This document shows positions 15,679 to 23,932 of a stretch of DNA of 64,000 nucleotides, piece by piece. The DNA is taken from the NCBI GenBank assembly GCA_001005265.1, contig CP011392.1:806001-870000 (forward strand). The letters run 5' to 3'. The notes below the pieces were generated by a model that did not search any database, was not told where the DNA came from, and saw only the letters and a list, made by a program, of their open reading frames with translations. Within the stretch, counting starts at the first letter, position 1. Each line of letters begins with the position of its first letter. A program made the position numbers and the translations under genes. The stretch is from Dehalogenimonas sp. WBC-2. GTDB taxonomy: Bacteria > Chloroflexota > Dehalococcoidia > Dehalococcoidales > Dehalococcoidaceae.

Positions 15679-17421
15679 CTAAAGAAGCAAATCACAGAGG
15701 CGTTGTTCTATCGTTTTCAGTAAGCTTTCTTTAAAGAGATCGTATGAGATGCCAAATTTCTGCTCACCTGTGCGCAGCCTTACTGCTACAGTGTTGTTCG
15801 TTACTTCTTTATCACCGATGACCAGCATGCAAGGTATTTTCTCCATTTGGGACTGGCGTATTTTTTGATTGACCGTTTCTGAACGGTCATCCAGCGTCAC
15901 CCGGACTCCTGCTGATTTGAGTTCAGAGGTAATCTTGGCGGCGTATTCCAGATGGCGGTCGGCGATGGGCAGCACAGCTACCTGGACCGGATGGAGCCAT
16001 ACGGGGAAAGCACCGGCGTAATGTTCTATAAGTAGGCCGAAGAACCTTTCCCATGAACCTAGCAGAGCGCGATGCACCATGTATGGCCTGTGTTCTTGCC
16101 CGTCCTGACCGATATAAACCATGTCGAAACGCTCGGGTAGGTTGAAATCAAATTGGATGGTGGTCATCTGCCACTCGCGGCCTAGCGCGTCGCGCACTTT
16201 GATATCGATCTTGGGACCGTAAAAAGCTCCTCCACCCTCATCGATTTTATAATCAATCCCCTGCGCATCCATAACTCTTCGTAAAGCATCGGAGGCAGGT
16301 TTCCATTGTTCCTCCGTACCAAAGGCTTTTTCTGGCCGCGTAGCTAAATAGAGCTGAAGATCGGTGAAACCAAAGGTGCGCCACATATGGAAGGAGAAGC
16401 GCAGAACTTCACTTATTTCGTGTTCGATCTGATCGGGCGCGCAGATAATGTGTGCATCGTCCTGGGTAAAGCCCCTGACCCGCAGCAGGCCGTGAAGGAC
16501 CCCGCTTCGTTCATAGCGGTACACCGTGCCTAATTCTGCCCATCGGGCCGGAAGATCCCGGTAGGAATGGACCTGGGATTTATAAAACATGATATGAAAC
16601 GGACAATTCATGGGCTTAACGTAGTAATCTTGTCCGTCGATGTCCATCGGAGAGTACATTATTTCTTTGTAGTTTTGAAGGTGACCAGAAGTTTCCCACA
16701 GCGTCGAGCGTCCGATATGCGGAGTATACAGTAATTCGTAACCGTTGTTATAGTGTTCCCGGCGCCAGAATTCCTCAACAGCGGTACGTATTCGTCCGGC
16801 TTTTGGGCCATATATAACGAGCCCGCCACCGACCTCTTCCGGCGTTATAAACAAATTAAGCTGTTTGTTGATTCGGCGATGATCTCTGGCTTCGGCTTCG
16901 GCCAAACTGGTTAGATATTCGTCGAGATCGCTCCGGTTCGGAAAAGCGGTACCGTAAATCCGCTGCAGCATCTGACGCTTTTCATCGCCTCTCCAATATG
17001 CGCCTGCAATGGATAACAATTTAAAGGCCTTGACTCGGGCGGTATGGGAAACGTGAGGGCCGCGGCAAAAATCTACGAAATCGCCGTTTCTATACACTGT
17101 AATTTCTTCACTCTCCGGTAATTCGGAGATCAGTTCCAATTTATACGGCTGGTCAGCAAAAATATTTTCAGCTTGGGCTCTGGTAACTACTTCCCTGATA
17201 AATGGCAGATTCTGTTTGACTATCTCGGTCATACGGGCTTCGATGATAGGTAAATCATCCGGTAACAGAGGACGGGGCAGATCAAAATCATAGTAAAAGC
17301 CGGTGTCAATAGCTGGCCCGATGCCGAGTTTGGCATTTGGAAAAATTGAAATAACCGCCTGTGCCAGGATGTGAGCCGCTGAATGACGGATAATTTCAAG
17401 TTGCGAAAGAGAGTGTTCCAT
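15679..17421 (-). CDS. thrS: Threonyl-tRNA synthetase lacking the TGS domain
   Basis: Charges tRNA-Thr. The 580 residues begin almost directly with the second editing-type domain (HSAAHILAQA at 13-22, with the HxxxH metal pair), so the about 60-residue N-terminal TGS domain found in the 640-residue enzyme is absent. Class II motifs are present: the GTVYRYERSG motif 2 region, CPFHI with the zinc cysteine, and the motif 3 region LLGSWERFFGLLIEHY. A C-terminal anticodon-binding domain follows. GAGGT precedes the ATG. No T-box leader was found. It heads the infC-rpmI-rplT set, with 74 nt before infC. Confidence 0.96.
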   Translation of the reverse strand: MEHSLSQLEIIRHSAAHILAQAVISIFPNAKLGIGPAIDTGFYYDFDLPRPLLPDDLPIIEARMTEIVKQNLPFIREVVTRAQAENIFADQPYKLELISELPESEEITVYRNGDFVDFCRGPHVSHTARVKAFKLLSIAGAYWRGDEKRQMLQRIYGTAFPNRSDLDEYLTSLAEAEARDHRRINKQLNLFITPEEVGGGLVIYGPKAGRIRTAVEEFWRREHYNNGYELLYTPHIGRSTLWETSGHLQNYKEIMYSPMDIDGQDYYVKPMNCPFHIMFYKSQVHSYRDLPARWAELGTVYRYERSGVLHGLLRVRGFTQDDAHIICAPDQIEHEISEVLRFSFHMWRTFGFTDLQLYLATRPEKAFGTEEQWKPASDALRRVMDAQGIDYKIDEGGGAFYGPKIDIKVRDALGREWQMTTIQFDFNLPERFDMVYIGQDGQEHRPYMVHRALLGSWERFFGLLIEHYAGAFPVWLHPVQVAVLPIADRHLEYAAKITSELKSAGVRVTLDDRSETVNQKIRQSQMEKIPCMLVIGDKEVTNNTVAVRLRTGEQKFGISYDLFKESLLKTIEQRLCDLLL

Positions 17422-17449
17422 GTCTTTTAAAGTACCTCATACAAAGACA

Positions 17450-17477
17450 GAGCCTCTCACCTCAAAATGAGAGGCTC
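17450..17477 (-). terminator. Hairpin between the coiled-coil gene and thrS
   Basis: A perfect 10-bp stem, GAGCCTCTCA with TGAGAGGCTC, and an 8-nt loop. On the minus strand it is followed by TGTCTTTGT, a weak T-rich tail. It probably terminates the upstream gene, or attenuates read-through into thrS, whose start lies 28 nt further on. Confidence 0.6.
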
Positions 17478-17534
17478 CGAATCTTTAGAATTATACTTGC
17501 CCTGCTTTTCAGGCGCAAGCTACTCTTCCCAGAT

Positions 17535-19286
17535 TTAAAGCATAGCGCCCAATGCCGTAGCAAGTAAAACTGCGGCCATGACAATGGCCAGATTGATGAC
17601 AATTAATAAAAATATCCATTGACCACTGGTAAGCCTTTTCACGACAGCTTTAAAAAGAGCTTCTTCAGCTTTACTTAGGGCTTCATTTGCAGCCCTGGTT
17701 GCAGCTTCAGCCAATTCCTGTGCTCTTTTGGCCGCTAGCTCGGCATGATCATGCGCGGCTCTTGATATTTCATCGGCGGCAACACGGGCTGATTGACCGA
17801 CGTTTTCAGCACGTTTTATCATGTCCTGTAAAACACCGAGGGAAGCATGAATGGCATCATCACCGGATTTATCAGCCAGGTTCGCAGATGAAATAGAGGC
17901 ATTGGTTACTTTGTAACCTTCACTGGCTGCAGCTAATGCGGCTTTTCCAGCCTCTTGAACCTTCTGAGCTAAATCACCGGACACTTTAGTAGCAGCTTCA
18001 AGCGTATCACGACCAATTCTTTCAGCAGATTCAGTCTTGCGTGCCACTTCTTCAGCCATGTGGTAGGCTTGACTGGCTGCCAATTTGGCATCTCGTCCGG
18101 CTTCATCCGCCTTGCGAACTGTTTCATTACTTGGATTTTCCCGCGCATTTTGAGCTGCTTCGGCGGCAAATTTTGTAGCCGCATCAGCCGCATTAGAGGC
18201 TTTTACAGACTGAACTATGGAAGCCTCCAGTGATTTTTTAGCTTCAAGCGCAAGGTTTTGAAGTCTCAAAGCATTTTTTTCAGCCTCAATTTTTGCTGAC
18301 TGCCCCAGACTTTCTGCTCGATTTATCATATCCTGCAATACGCCAAGCGCTGCATGAATAGCATCATCACCGGATTTATCAGCTGATTTTGCAGAAGCAT
18401 TAGTCGCCTCTATTATTTTATGACTCTCCAACGCAGCAGATAGTGCAGCCTGTCCTGATTCTTCAACCTTGCCAGCGATGGCTTCCGTTACTTTGGTGGA
18501 TACCTCAACGGCATCACTCCCGATTCTTTCCGCTGTTTCAGATTTGCGAGCTACTTCTTCAGCTATATGATATGCATGGCTGGCAGCAAATTTAGCGGCA
18601 CGTCCAGACTGGTCGGCATGACGTGCGGTTTCATTACTTAGATTATCTATGGTGTTTTTTGCAGCCACGTTGGCTATACCCGCAGCTGTATCAGCATCCT
18701 TAGCTGCCTTTATAGCCCGTCCCATGGAGTCATCAAGAGAGTCTTTAGCTGCTAATGCCAATTCCTGGAGTCTTAAAGCATTCTCTTCAGTTGCCCGTGC
18801 CAGTTCTATTGCGGCTTCTCTAGAAGCAAGTGCAACTTCCTCTGCTTTAGCAGAAGCCTCTTCGGCTGCATATCGAGCAGCACGAGCCACTTCTTCTGCA
18901 CGCCGAGCAGCTTCTTCAGCTCTGGCAGATGCATCATCTGCAACTTTGCTGGCAGATTCAGCTTTATGAGAAGCTTCGGTTGCCGCTTTATCTGCAATTG
19001 CTGCCTTTTTTGAGGCTTCTTCAGCTGCCGCTTTGGCGTCAAAAGCCGCTTGTGCCGCAGCACGTGTGGCAGTTTCTGCTGCGTGTTCTCCAGCTTTACG
19101 AGCATCCTCTGCTCTCTGTTCAGCTATTAGGGATGACTTGGTGGCAGCATCGGCAGACGACCCGGCACTTTTGGCTGCAATTTCAGCCTTCTTTGCCGCC
19201 TCAGCCGCCGCTCTAATATTGGAGTCCATTTCATCCAATATTTGCGGAAGAGGTTTAGTTAAGATCTCAGGTTCAAATTTTTCCAT
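17535..19286 (-). CDS. Alanine-rich coiled-coil protein with C-terminal membrane anchor
   Basis: 583 residues, very rich in Ala, Glu, Lys and Ser with heptad-like spacing, predicted to be one long helix. Two repeats of about 169 residues stand in tandem (about 169-337 and 338-507), each containing ALRLQ, SNET, AEEVARK and DKSGDDAIHA at the same places. A hydrophobic helix at about 556-578 ends the protein, so it is probably tail-anchored with the rod in the cytoplasm. There is no signal peptide. I chose the ATG at 19284-19286, preceded by GGAGGAGAG; the upstream GTG in frame lies inside that ribosome-binding site. Function unknown; a structural or envelope-associated scaffold is a guess. It has its own promoter and leader. 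Confidence 0.85.
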   Translation of the reverse strand: MEKFEPEILTKPLPQILDEMDSNIRAAAEAAKKAEIAAKSAGSSADAATKSSLIAEQRAEDARKAGEHAAETATRAAAQAAFDAKAAAEEASKKAAIADKAATEASHKAESASKVADDASARAEEAARRAEEVARAARYAAEEASAKAEEVALASREAAIELARATEENALRLQELALAAKDSLDDSMGRAIKAAKDADTAAGIANVAAKNTIDNLSNETARHADQSGRAAKFAASHAYHIAEEVARKSETAERIGSDAVEVSTKVTEAIAGKVEESGQAALSAALESHKIIEATNASAKSADKSGDDAIHAALGVLQDMINRAESLGQSAKIEAEKNALRLQNLALEAKKSLEASIVQSVKASNAADAATKFAAEAAQNARENPSNETVRKADEAGRDAKLAASQAYHMAEEVARKTESAERIGRDTLEAATKVSGDLAQKVQEAGKAALAAASEGYKVTNASISSANLADKSGDDAIHASLGVLQDMIKRAENVGQSARVAADEISRAAHDHAELAAKRAQELAEAATRAANEALSKAEEALFKAVVKRLTSGQWIFLLIVINLAIVMAAVLLATALGAML

Positions 19287-19315
19287 GACTCTCTCCTCCA
19301 CAGTATCTTAAATAC

Positions 19316-19338
19316 GTAGAAACCTTACTGATTTCTAC
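19316..19338 (-). promoter_or_regulatory. Leader hairpin before the coiled-coil gene
   Basis: GTAGAAA and TTTCTAC form a perfect 7-bp stem with a 9-nt loop, about 30 nt before the start codon in a leader of about 160 nt. Further possible stems (ACTGG/CCAGT) lie upstream. It matches no riboswitch I know. Confidence 0.4.
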
Positions 19339-19437
19339 TCACTGCCTTATGAAGGAGTGACCCGCCTTTACCTCATTTTCACCAACTGGCTCCCACCAAG
19401 CGTCCAGTCACTCTCAGCCGTAACTCCACCACCGATT

Positions 19438-19483
19438 GTCCTATTTAGGACTTAAGTTTATTCTATGTAATCACCATAGTCAA
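19438..19483 (-). promoter_or_regulatory. Promoter with palindrome at the start site
   Basis: On the minus strand TTGACT (19478-19483) and TAAACT (19455-19460) are separated by exactly 17 nt. The predicted start near 19448 falls in a perfect palindrome, GTCCTA-TT-TAGGAC, at 19438-19451, which could be a repressor site or the first hairpin of the transcript. Confidence 0.6.
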
Positions 19484-19563
19484 TAACCTTGTCGTATAAA
19501 AATAAAATACAGCGCCTGCAAATGATCAGTTTTTATAGGCACTATTATTGTTTATTCTGATAT

Positions 19564-20292
19564 TTATGGTGTCTCTTTTATTTGACCACGGACACCTATG
19601 GTCACTTCGTTAACCGGAACAAATATACCAGCCGTTGATGCCGCTTCTCTTACCATGTGCGTTAGTCCACCGCAACACGGCACTTCCATGCGCAACACTG
19701 TTACGCTTTTTGGTTTTGCTTGCCTGAAAATTTGGGTAAGCTTGGCAAGATGAGCATCGAAGTCATCAAGCTTAGGACAGGCGATAAGCAAAGTTTTACC
19801 CTTAAGAAAGTCTCGGTGAAAATTTGGATAAGTAAAGGGAACGCAGTCGGCTGCAAGTAAGATGTCGGAATCTTTTAAAAAAGGGGCGTGTGGCGGCACC
19901 AGGGTTAGTTGAACCGGCCAGTGCTCAAGTGCTGACTCCTGAGTCTTCAGATTGGGTTCATATTCAACGCGTTTTTCCTCAGAATTCATTAGACTGTTGA
20001 AGGACATCAATTGGCTTGATGGGCAGGTGTGAACAGGTTGTACCGATTGAGTTCCTGCCAAATGTTTCATAGCCGATATCTCATCAAACTCCGGCGCTTC
20101 CCGTTCTTCTATTGTTATGGCATTCATTGGGCATTCACCCAGACATGCCCCCAGTCCATCACAATAGGTCTCACTTATTAGCCTAGCTTTGCCATCTATA
20201 ATTTTGATAGCGCCTTCCGCACACGAAGGCACACAGTCACCGCAACCATTGCACTTCTCTTGGTTAATGCACACTATCTTACGTATCGGCAT
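19564..20292 (-). CDS. Two-cluster ferredoxin-type protein with C-terminal cysteine domain
   Basis: 242 residues. The N-terminal 60 residues hold two [4Fe-4S] motifs, CNGCGDCVPSC at about 14-24 and CDGLGACLGECP at about 44-55. The rest is a domain with further conserved cysteines (TCPSS, AADC, ACPK and a CCGG motif near residue 213) found in a family of stand-alone electron-transfer proteins of anaerobes. The electron partner is unknown. Its start overlaps the zinc-ribbon gene by 14 nt, and both sit behind the FNR-type promoter at 20564-20607. Probably cytoplasmic, as no signal is seen. Confidence 0.82.
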   Translation of the reverse strand: MPIRKIVCINQEKCNGCGDCVPSCAEGAIKIIDGKARLISETYCDGLGACLGECPMNAITIEEREAPEFDEISAMKHLAGTQSVQPVHTCPSSQLMSFNSLMNSEEKRVEYEPNLKTQESALEHWPVQLTLVPPHAPFLKDSDILLAADCVPFTYPNFHRDFLKGKTLLIACPKLDDFDAHLAKLTQIFRQAKPKSVTVLRMEVPCCGGLTHMVREAASTAGIFVPVNEVTIGVRGQIKETP

Positions 20293-20536
20293 ATTTAGAC
20301 TCCATCTCCGGTTCCATCTTCAGTGTTTGCCAGCGTTCCTCACCCATGCATTGTCGTACTGAAGCACACCACTCTATACAGGATGGCATTGTTTCCCGAT
20401 AAACCAGTTCACCGCATTTATGACAGCGCGCCCGAGTTTCATCAGAAAATATCTCTACCCCGGCTTTGCACTTCGGACAACGATGAAGCTCAAGCCTGAG
20501 TTTGCGAAAGTCTTGTCCCGGACATTGACCAGTCAT
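20279..20536 (-). CDS. Small zinc-ribbon protein
   Basis: 85 residues with two Cys pairs, CPKC and CHKC at about 20-41, forming a zinc-ribbon, and two more Cys in the C-terminal half (SCIEWC). GAGGTGAT stands just before the ATG. It is first in a two-gene unit with the ferredoxin-type protein and overlaps it by 14 nt, so the two products probably act together. No function can be assigned from sequence. Confidence 0.78.
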   Translation of the reverse strand: MTGQCPGQDFRKLRLELHRCPKCKAGVEIFSDETRARCHKCGELVYRETMPSCIEWCASVRQCMGEERWQTLKMEPEMESKYADT

Positions 20537-20563
20537 ATCACCTCACACTAAAGTTATGAGATG

Positions 20564-20607
20564 ATTATATGGCGTAAAAACCAAAAATTGTATGATATAT
20601 ATCAATA
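20564..20607 (-). promoter_or_regulatory. FNR/CRP-type activator site and -10 element
   Basis: A perfect palindrome TGAT-ATAT-ATCA lies at 20593-20604 and matches the FNR half-site TTGAT on one side. On the minus strand a TATAAT follows at 20564-20569, predicting a start near 20557. The palindrome centre (20598.5) is then at about -41.5, the classical position for FNR/CRP class II activation. The Crp/Fnr gene lies directly upstream. Confidence 0.72.
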
Positions 20608-20619
20608 ATAGGGGGCAAA

Positions 20620-21297
20620 CTAGAGCGGTCCCTCAGCCAGCAGCCGAAGTTTGGTTGCATCCTCAATTATGACCATACCACGGCGTGACGTAATGATCTT
20701 GCCTTCTTTAAGCCTGCTGAGAAAACGGACCGTAGTTTCCAGCGTGGTGCCGGACATATCGGCCAGGTCCTGTCGGGTAAACGGCAGTTCCCGGCCTAAT
20801 TTGGACGCCAGCCGTTGCAACGTCCGCGCCAGCCGCTGCTCTACCCTTTCTCCTGAAAGGTCATGCAAACGGCTCTGGGCTTCTCTCAGACGAGCACTTA
20901 ACATACCAATCATAGTCATGGCCACACCCGGGTGATGCTGGATAAAACTATGGAAAACCTGCAGACTGACAACCATGACTTCAACATCTTCCACCGCCAG
21001 ACTGGAAGCCGGATAGGGTTTGTTTTCAAATACCGCAACTTCACCGAAGACTTCACCCGGGCCAAAGAAGGCAACTACTGTCTCCCGTCCCTGTGAACCA
21101 TGTTTGACCACTTTTACCCTTCCCTGAGTTAAAAGGTAAAAATATTTCGGCGGACCATTTTCCCAGAAAATATACTCACCCGCGGCAAACTGTTTGATCT
21201 CACCTGTATTGACCAATTCAGTAAGGTCTGCTACTGACAAAGTTGTAAATAGGTAGCTTTTCTTAAGGGCACGGATTAATGCTGCGCTATCTTTCAA
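20620..21297 (-). CDS. Crp/Fnr family transcriptional regulator
   Basis: 225 residues: a cyclic-nucleotide-type beta-barrel sensor at about 10-125, a dimer helix, and a winged helix at about 150-220 with the recognition region LADMSGTTLETTVRFLSRLKEGK. No FNR-type N-terminal cysteine cluster is visible, so the signal is not an Fe-S cluster of that kind. The start is TTG at 21295-21297, overlapping the TGA of the preceding Fe-S gene (TTGA). Last gene of the HEAT/Fe-S operon; it probably acts at the palindrome 13 nt or more beyond its own stop. Confidence 0.92.
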   Translation of the reverse strand: MKDSAALIRALKKSYLFTTLSVADLTELVNTGEIKQFAAGEYIFWENGPPKYFYLLTQGRVKVVKHGSQGRETVVAFFGPGEVFGEVAVFENKPYPASSLAVEDVEVMVVSLQVFHSFIQHHPGVAMTMIGMLSARLREAQSRLHDLSGERVEQRLARTLQRLASKLGRELPFTRQDLADMSGTTLETTVRFLSRLKEGKIITSRRGMVIIEDATKLRLLAEGPL

Positions 21298-22214
21298 TTC
21301 TTCCCCTGTTCAGTGCCTAAGAGTAGCTGCAAGTTACGTGGCAAAATGTCGTAATAGGCGGCCAGATGAAAATTACGTAGTTTCCTCTGGGTGACCACAG
21401 TAAGGTTTTCAAATGTAATTCCTGACAGAATAGCCTCGGTCTCAGTTTCAGAAAATTCGGCGGCTGTCTCAGTGTTATTGAAGAGAGTCCGGTTCATTGG
21501 ACAAACCTGCTGACAAATACGGCAACCTATAAGAGAATTATGCCATTTCTGATGCACCCATTCGGGGAAATCGGAGGGTTCTTTGCTTAACAATGACAGG
21601 CAGTGGCTAACATCATATCCATCTGGCCGGAGACAACCTGTAGGACAAGCCTCAAGGCAATTACGGCAATCAACACAACTCTGGCTTATCCGGTGTTCTC
21701 CCCACACCATCGTGCCGGACGGCATATCGGAAAAAAAAGCTGAAAGACGAAAGAAACTGCCCATACCGTCTATATAACCCATATTATTGTAACCGTTCTC
21801 CAACAGACCGGTGTGGCTTGCCAATAGTTTTGTTGGAATATTTGCTTCAGCAAGCCGATAACCTTGAGCGGAAATAATATTGAGGATAGAAGCAATAATA
21901 CCATTCACAGCATCATCGTGATCCGCGGACAACGGTGGTACTTCAAAAGCATAATGTCGGCCAAGGTGAGTAAACCCAAGTTTGATTGGAGTCACCGGCA
22001 CCGCCACGACAAAAACCGACCTCGCATCTAAAAGATTCTGTGGCGGTTTAAAGTTAAAATTATGCTGTGAAAGGTGAGGCGAACTCTGCCATACTTTTCT
22101 GCTGGTAATTATTTTATATTCGGCTTCAAGTGCGGCTAATCGCTCAACAGGAACGACACAAGCACCATAACCCAGTCTTGCCAACTCAGTGATGACAGTA
22201 TCGGCGAGCGACAT
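21294..22214 (-). CDS. QueG-like double [4Fe-4S] cluster protein, second copy
   Basis: 306 residues from the ATG at 22212-22214 (TGATG overlap with the preceding gene; a GTG one codon earlier is possible). The C-terminal half follows epoxyqueuosine reductase: a GMGSF segment, then cluster cysteines at about 180, 183, 186, 190 (with C194), C205 and the GCRICQQVCPMN motif (231, 234, 238). QueG reduces epoxyqueuosine in tRNA using cobalamin; in this paralogue the N-terminal part is divergent and short, so substrate and cofactor are open. A paralogue of the gene at 22214-23143 with cysteines at matching positions. No Tat signal, which argues against a reductive dehalogenase. Confidence 0.85.
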   Translation of the reverse strand: MSLADTVITELARLGYGACVVPVERLAALEAEYKIITSRKVWQSSPHLSQHNFNFKPPQNLLDARSVFVVAVPVTPIKLGFTHLGRHYAFEVPPLSADHDDAVNGIIASILNIISAQGYRLAEANIPTKLLASHTGLLENGYNNMGYIDGMGSFFRLSAFFSDMPSGTMVWGEHRISQSCVDCRNCLEACPTGCLRPDGYDVSHCLSLLSKEPSDFPEWVHQKWHNSLIGCRICQQVCPMNRTLFNNTETAAEFSETETEAILSGITFENLTVVTQRKLRNFHLAAYYDILPRNLQLLLGTEQGKN

Positions 22215-23143
22215 CACGTCTGCCCTTCCAAGATGGCTCTCAAATTACGCGGAATAACATTATAATAGGTGTCCAGATTATACTTGGTGAGTTTTTCCTT
22301 GAGTTCAGGGCTTAAATCATCAAAGGGAGTTGCCTCAATTATTGCCATAGTCTCTTGTTCGTTAAACACCTCACTCACCTTTATATCACGAAGCAGTGGT
22401 CGGTCCACCGGACAACTTGACTGGCAACGCATACAACCAATAATAGCATTGTGCAAATGGAGACCTAGCCATTCAGGAAAAGTCCCAGGTTCCTCATTGT
22501 ATAAAGTGATGCATTTTTCCGAACGGGCAATGAATCGTCCACCTTCTGACATAGGAACGAGACATCCCGTAGGACAATTCCCCCGGCAGAAACCACAATC
22601 AGCGCACGCATCCATTAGTTGAGAGGGGATCCATAAATCTTCCGGCGCCGTTAGTGTTGAGTAAAAGGCCACTAAACGGTGGAAACTACCCATACCATCA
22701 ACATAGGTAAGATTGTTTTGACCATATACAGCGAGGCCACATCTTACCGCTGCCAGTTTGTAAGGGATACGGGCATCAATTATACGATGCCCATCTGCCC
22801 CTAGACTTCTTCCAAGTGCTTTACGTATTCGGGTTAGGTTATTACTAAACGTATAATATGGCGGGATACCTGCAAAATATATTTTACCTCGATATGAGAA
22901 GCTGAGTTGGATAAAGGGCAAAGGCGCGGCAATAATGATGATTGAACGTGCTTCGGGCATATTTTTAGGTGGGTCACCATCAAGGCGCTTCAAATTGCGG
23001 TCAAAAAATGATTCGTCAAATTGTCCTTCGATAAATCTGTTCCAAAGTTCTTCTTTGAGTTCAGTAACACGCTTTACATCAAGTATCCCGTAACGGCATC
23101 CTATAGTTGAAAGCTCATTGGCAAGCTTCTCATAAACAGTCAT
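22214..23143 (-). CDS. QueG-like double [4Fe-4S] cluster protein, first copy
   Basis: 309 residues from the ATG at 23141-23143, chosen because it makes an ATGA overlap with the upstream gene; a longer start at 23227 would overlap that gene by 88 nt. Cysteines at about 180, 183, 186, 190 and 194, then 211, 237, 240 and 244, spell the two ferredoxin-like motifs of the QueG family (CPTGC, IIGCMRCQSSCPVD). The GMGSFHRL segment matches the GS motif before the clusters in QueG. Sequence upstream of residue 150 resembles the neighbour more than a standard QueG. Probably an intracellular redox protein; the substrate is unknown. Confidence 0.85.
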   Translation of the reverse strand: MTVYEKLANELSTIGCRYGILDVKRVTELKEELWNRFIEGQFDESFFDRNLKRLDGDPPKNMPEARSIIIIAAPLPFIQLSFSYRGKIYFAGIPPYYTFSNNLTRIRKALGRSLGADGHRIIDARIPYKLAAVRCGLAVYGQNNLTYVDGMGSFHRLVAFYSTLTAPEDLWIPSQLMDACADCGFCRGNCPTGCLVPMSEGGRFIARSEKCITLYNEEPGTFPEWLGLHLHNAIIGCMRCQSSCPVDRPLLRDIKVSEVFNEQETMAIIEATPFDDLSPELKEKLTKYNLDTYYNVIPRNLRAILEGQT

Positions 23144-23895
23144 CCCGACTCCAGGCACCATCGTTCCACCCAATCTGCATCCATTTTTATCAATCTGTTC
23201 TTCTTGAGGTTTTCTCTCATCACCCACATGACATCGTTATCTTTGCTAGCGAACCAATGCTCCATCGCGATTTTACCTTGCTGCGGTAATGCGGCGACCG
23301 CAACGCTCCAGCAATATCCCAAGGCCTGACGCAGAGTTTTGAAACTATCCTCTCGCCTGTCTTTAGATGCGATGATGGACTTTGTTATATCTCCCAGTAT
23401 CTCAAGCAGCTCAACTACTTCATACTCGGTCTTCAAGAGTCTTGGTTCGCACAATGCCGCTACCGCCGCACGCTGTAAGTAGCGGTTTCCGGTAGACCAC
23501 TCTTTCATCCTGACCAGCAGTCCTGCCATATCGCGGTCGCCAAATGCCTGGAGCGCCATGGCAACCGCTTCCCTGGTTCGCCACCGGGGATCACTGGCGA
23601 ATACCTTCAAATCTTCCCATGCCGGCAGATTGTCACGGGAAAGGAATCGGCCTTGTCCGTAAACACCGCAAAAAGCAAGGAATTCCTCCGGAGAATTTGC
23701 TGGCGCTACATTAGAAGTATATTTGATAAGGTCATTAAACAATGAAGCATTGCCCTCAAGGAAAACCGCCTGGGCTAACTCAAGGTTGCCTCGGGGACCC
23801 GGGAGTCTGGACTCCGCCATGAGAAAGGGCTGCCAACTATCAAGCTTTCTTAAGGTGTGTCTGTAGGCTTCAATTTTGTCCGTAGTATTTCCCAT
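23140..23895 (-). CDS. HEAT-repeat-like (AlkD-type) helical protein
   Basis: 251 residues from the ATG at 23893-23895 (MGNTTDKIEAYRH). A longer in-frame start would run into tRNA-Leu and is rejected. The middle contains paired helices of HEAT type (DPRWRTREAVAMALQAFGD, then YLQRAAVAALCEP), as in DNA-alkylation-repair and nucleic-acid-binding HEAT proteins. No catalytic motif can be named. It is first in the operon and overlaps the first Fe-S gene by ATGA. Some QueG enzymes carry a C-terminal HEAT-like domain that helps hold tRNA, so this could be a separate substrate-binding partner (inference). Confidence 0.68.
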   Translation of the reverse strand: MGNTTDKIEAYRHTLRKLDSWQPFLMAESRLPGPRGNLELAQAVFLEGNASLFNDLIKYTSNVAPANSPEEFLAFCGVYGQGRFLSRDNLPAWEDLKVFASDPRWRTREAVAMALQAFGDRDMAGLLVRMKEWSTGNRYLQRAAVAALCEPRLLKTEYEVVELLEILGDITKSIIASKDRREDSFKTLRQALGYCWSVAVAALPQQGKIAMEHWFASKDNDVMWVMRENLKKNRLIKMDADWVERWCLESG

Positions 23896-23932
23896 AATGA
23901 CCTGATATTCGTCGAATCTGAGTGTAATAAAT

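Noticed and set aside
17422-17534. T-box leader before thrS
   Set aside because: No T-box consensus or specifier stem is seen; the single hairpin is explained as a terminator or attenuator.
18649-19216. Long plus-strand frames opposite the alanine-rich gene
   Set aside because: They are complements of GCN/GAN codon runs with no ribosome-binding sites; the minus-strand frame has the promoter and signal.
21294-23143. Reductive dehalogenase catalytic subunits
   Set aside because: They share the double Fe-S motif but lack a Tat signal, are about 150 residues too short, and have no anchor-protein gene beside them.
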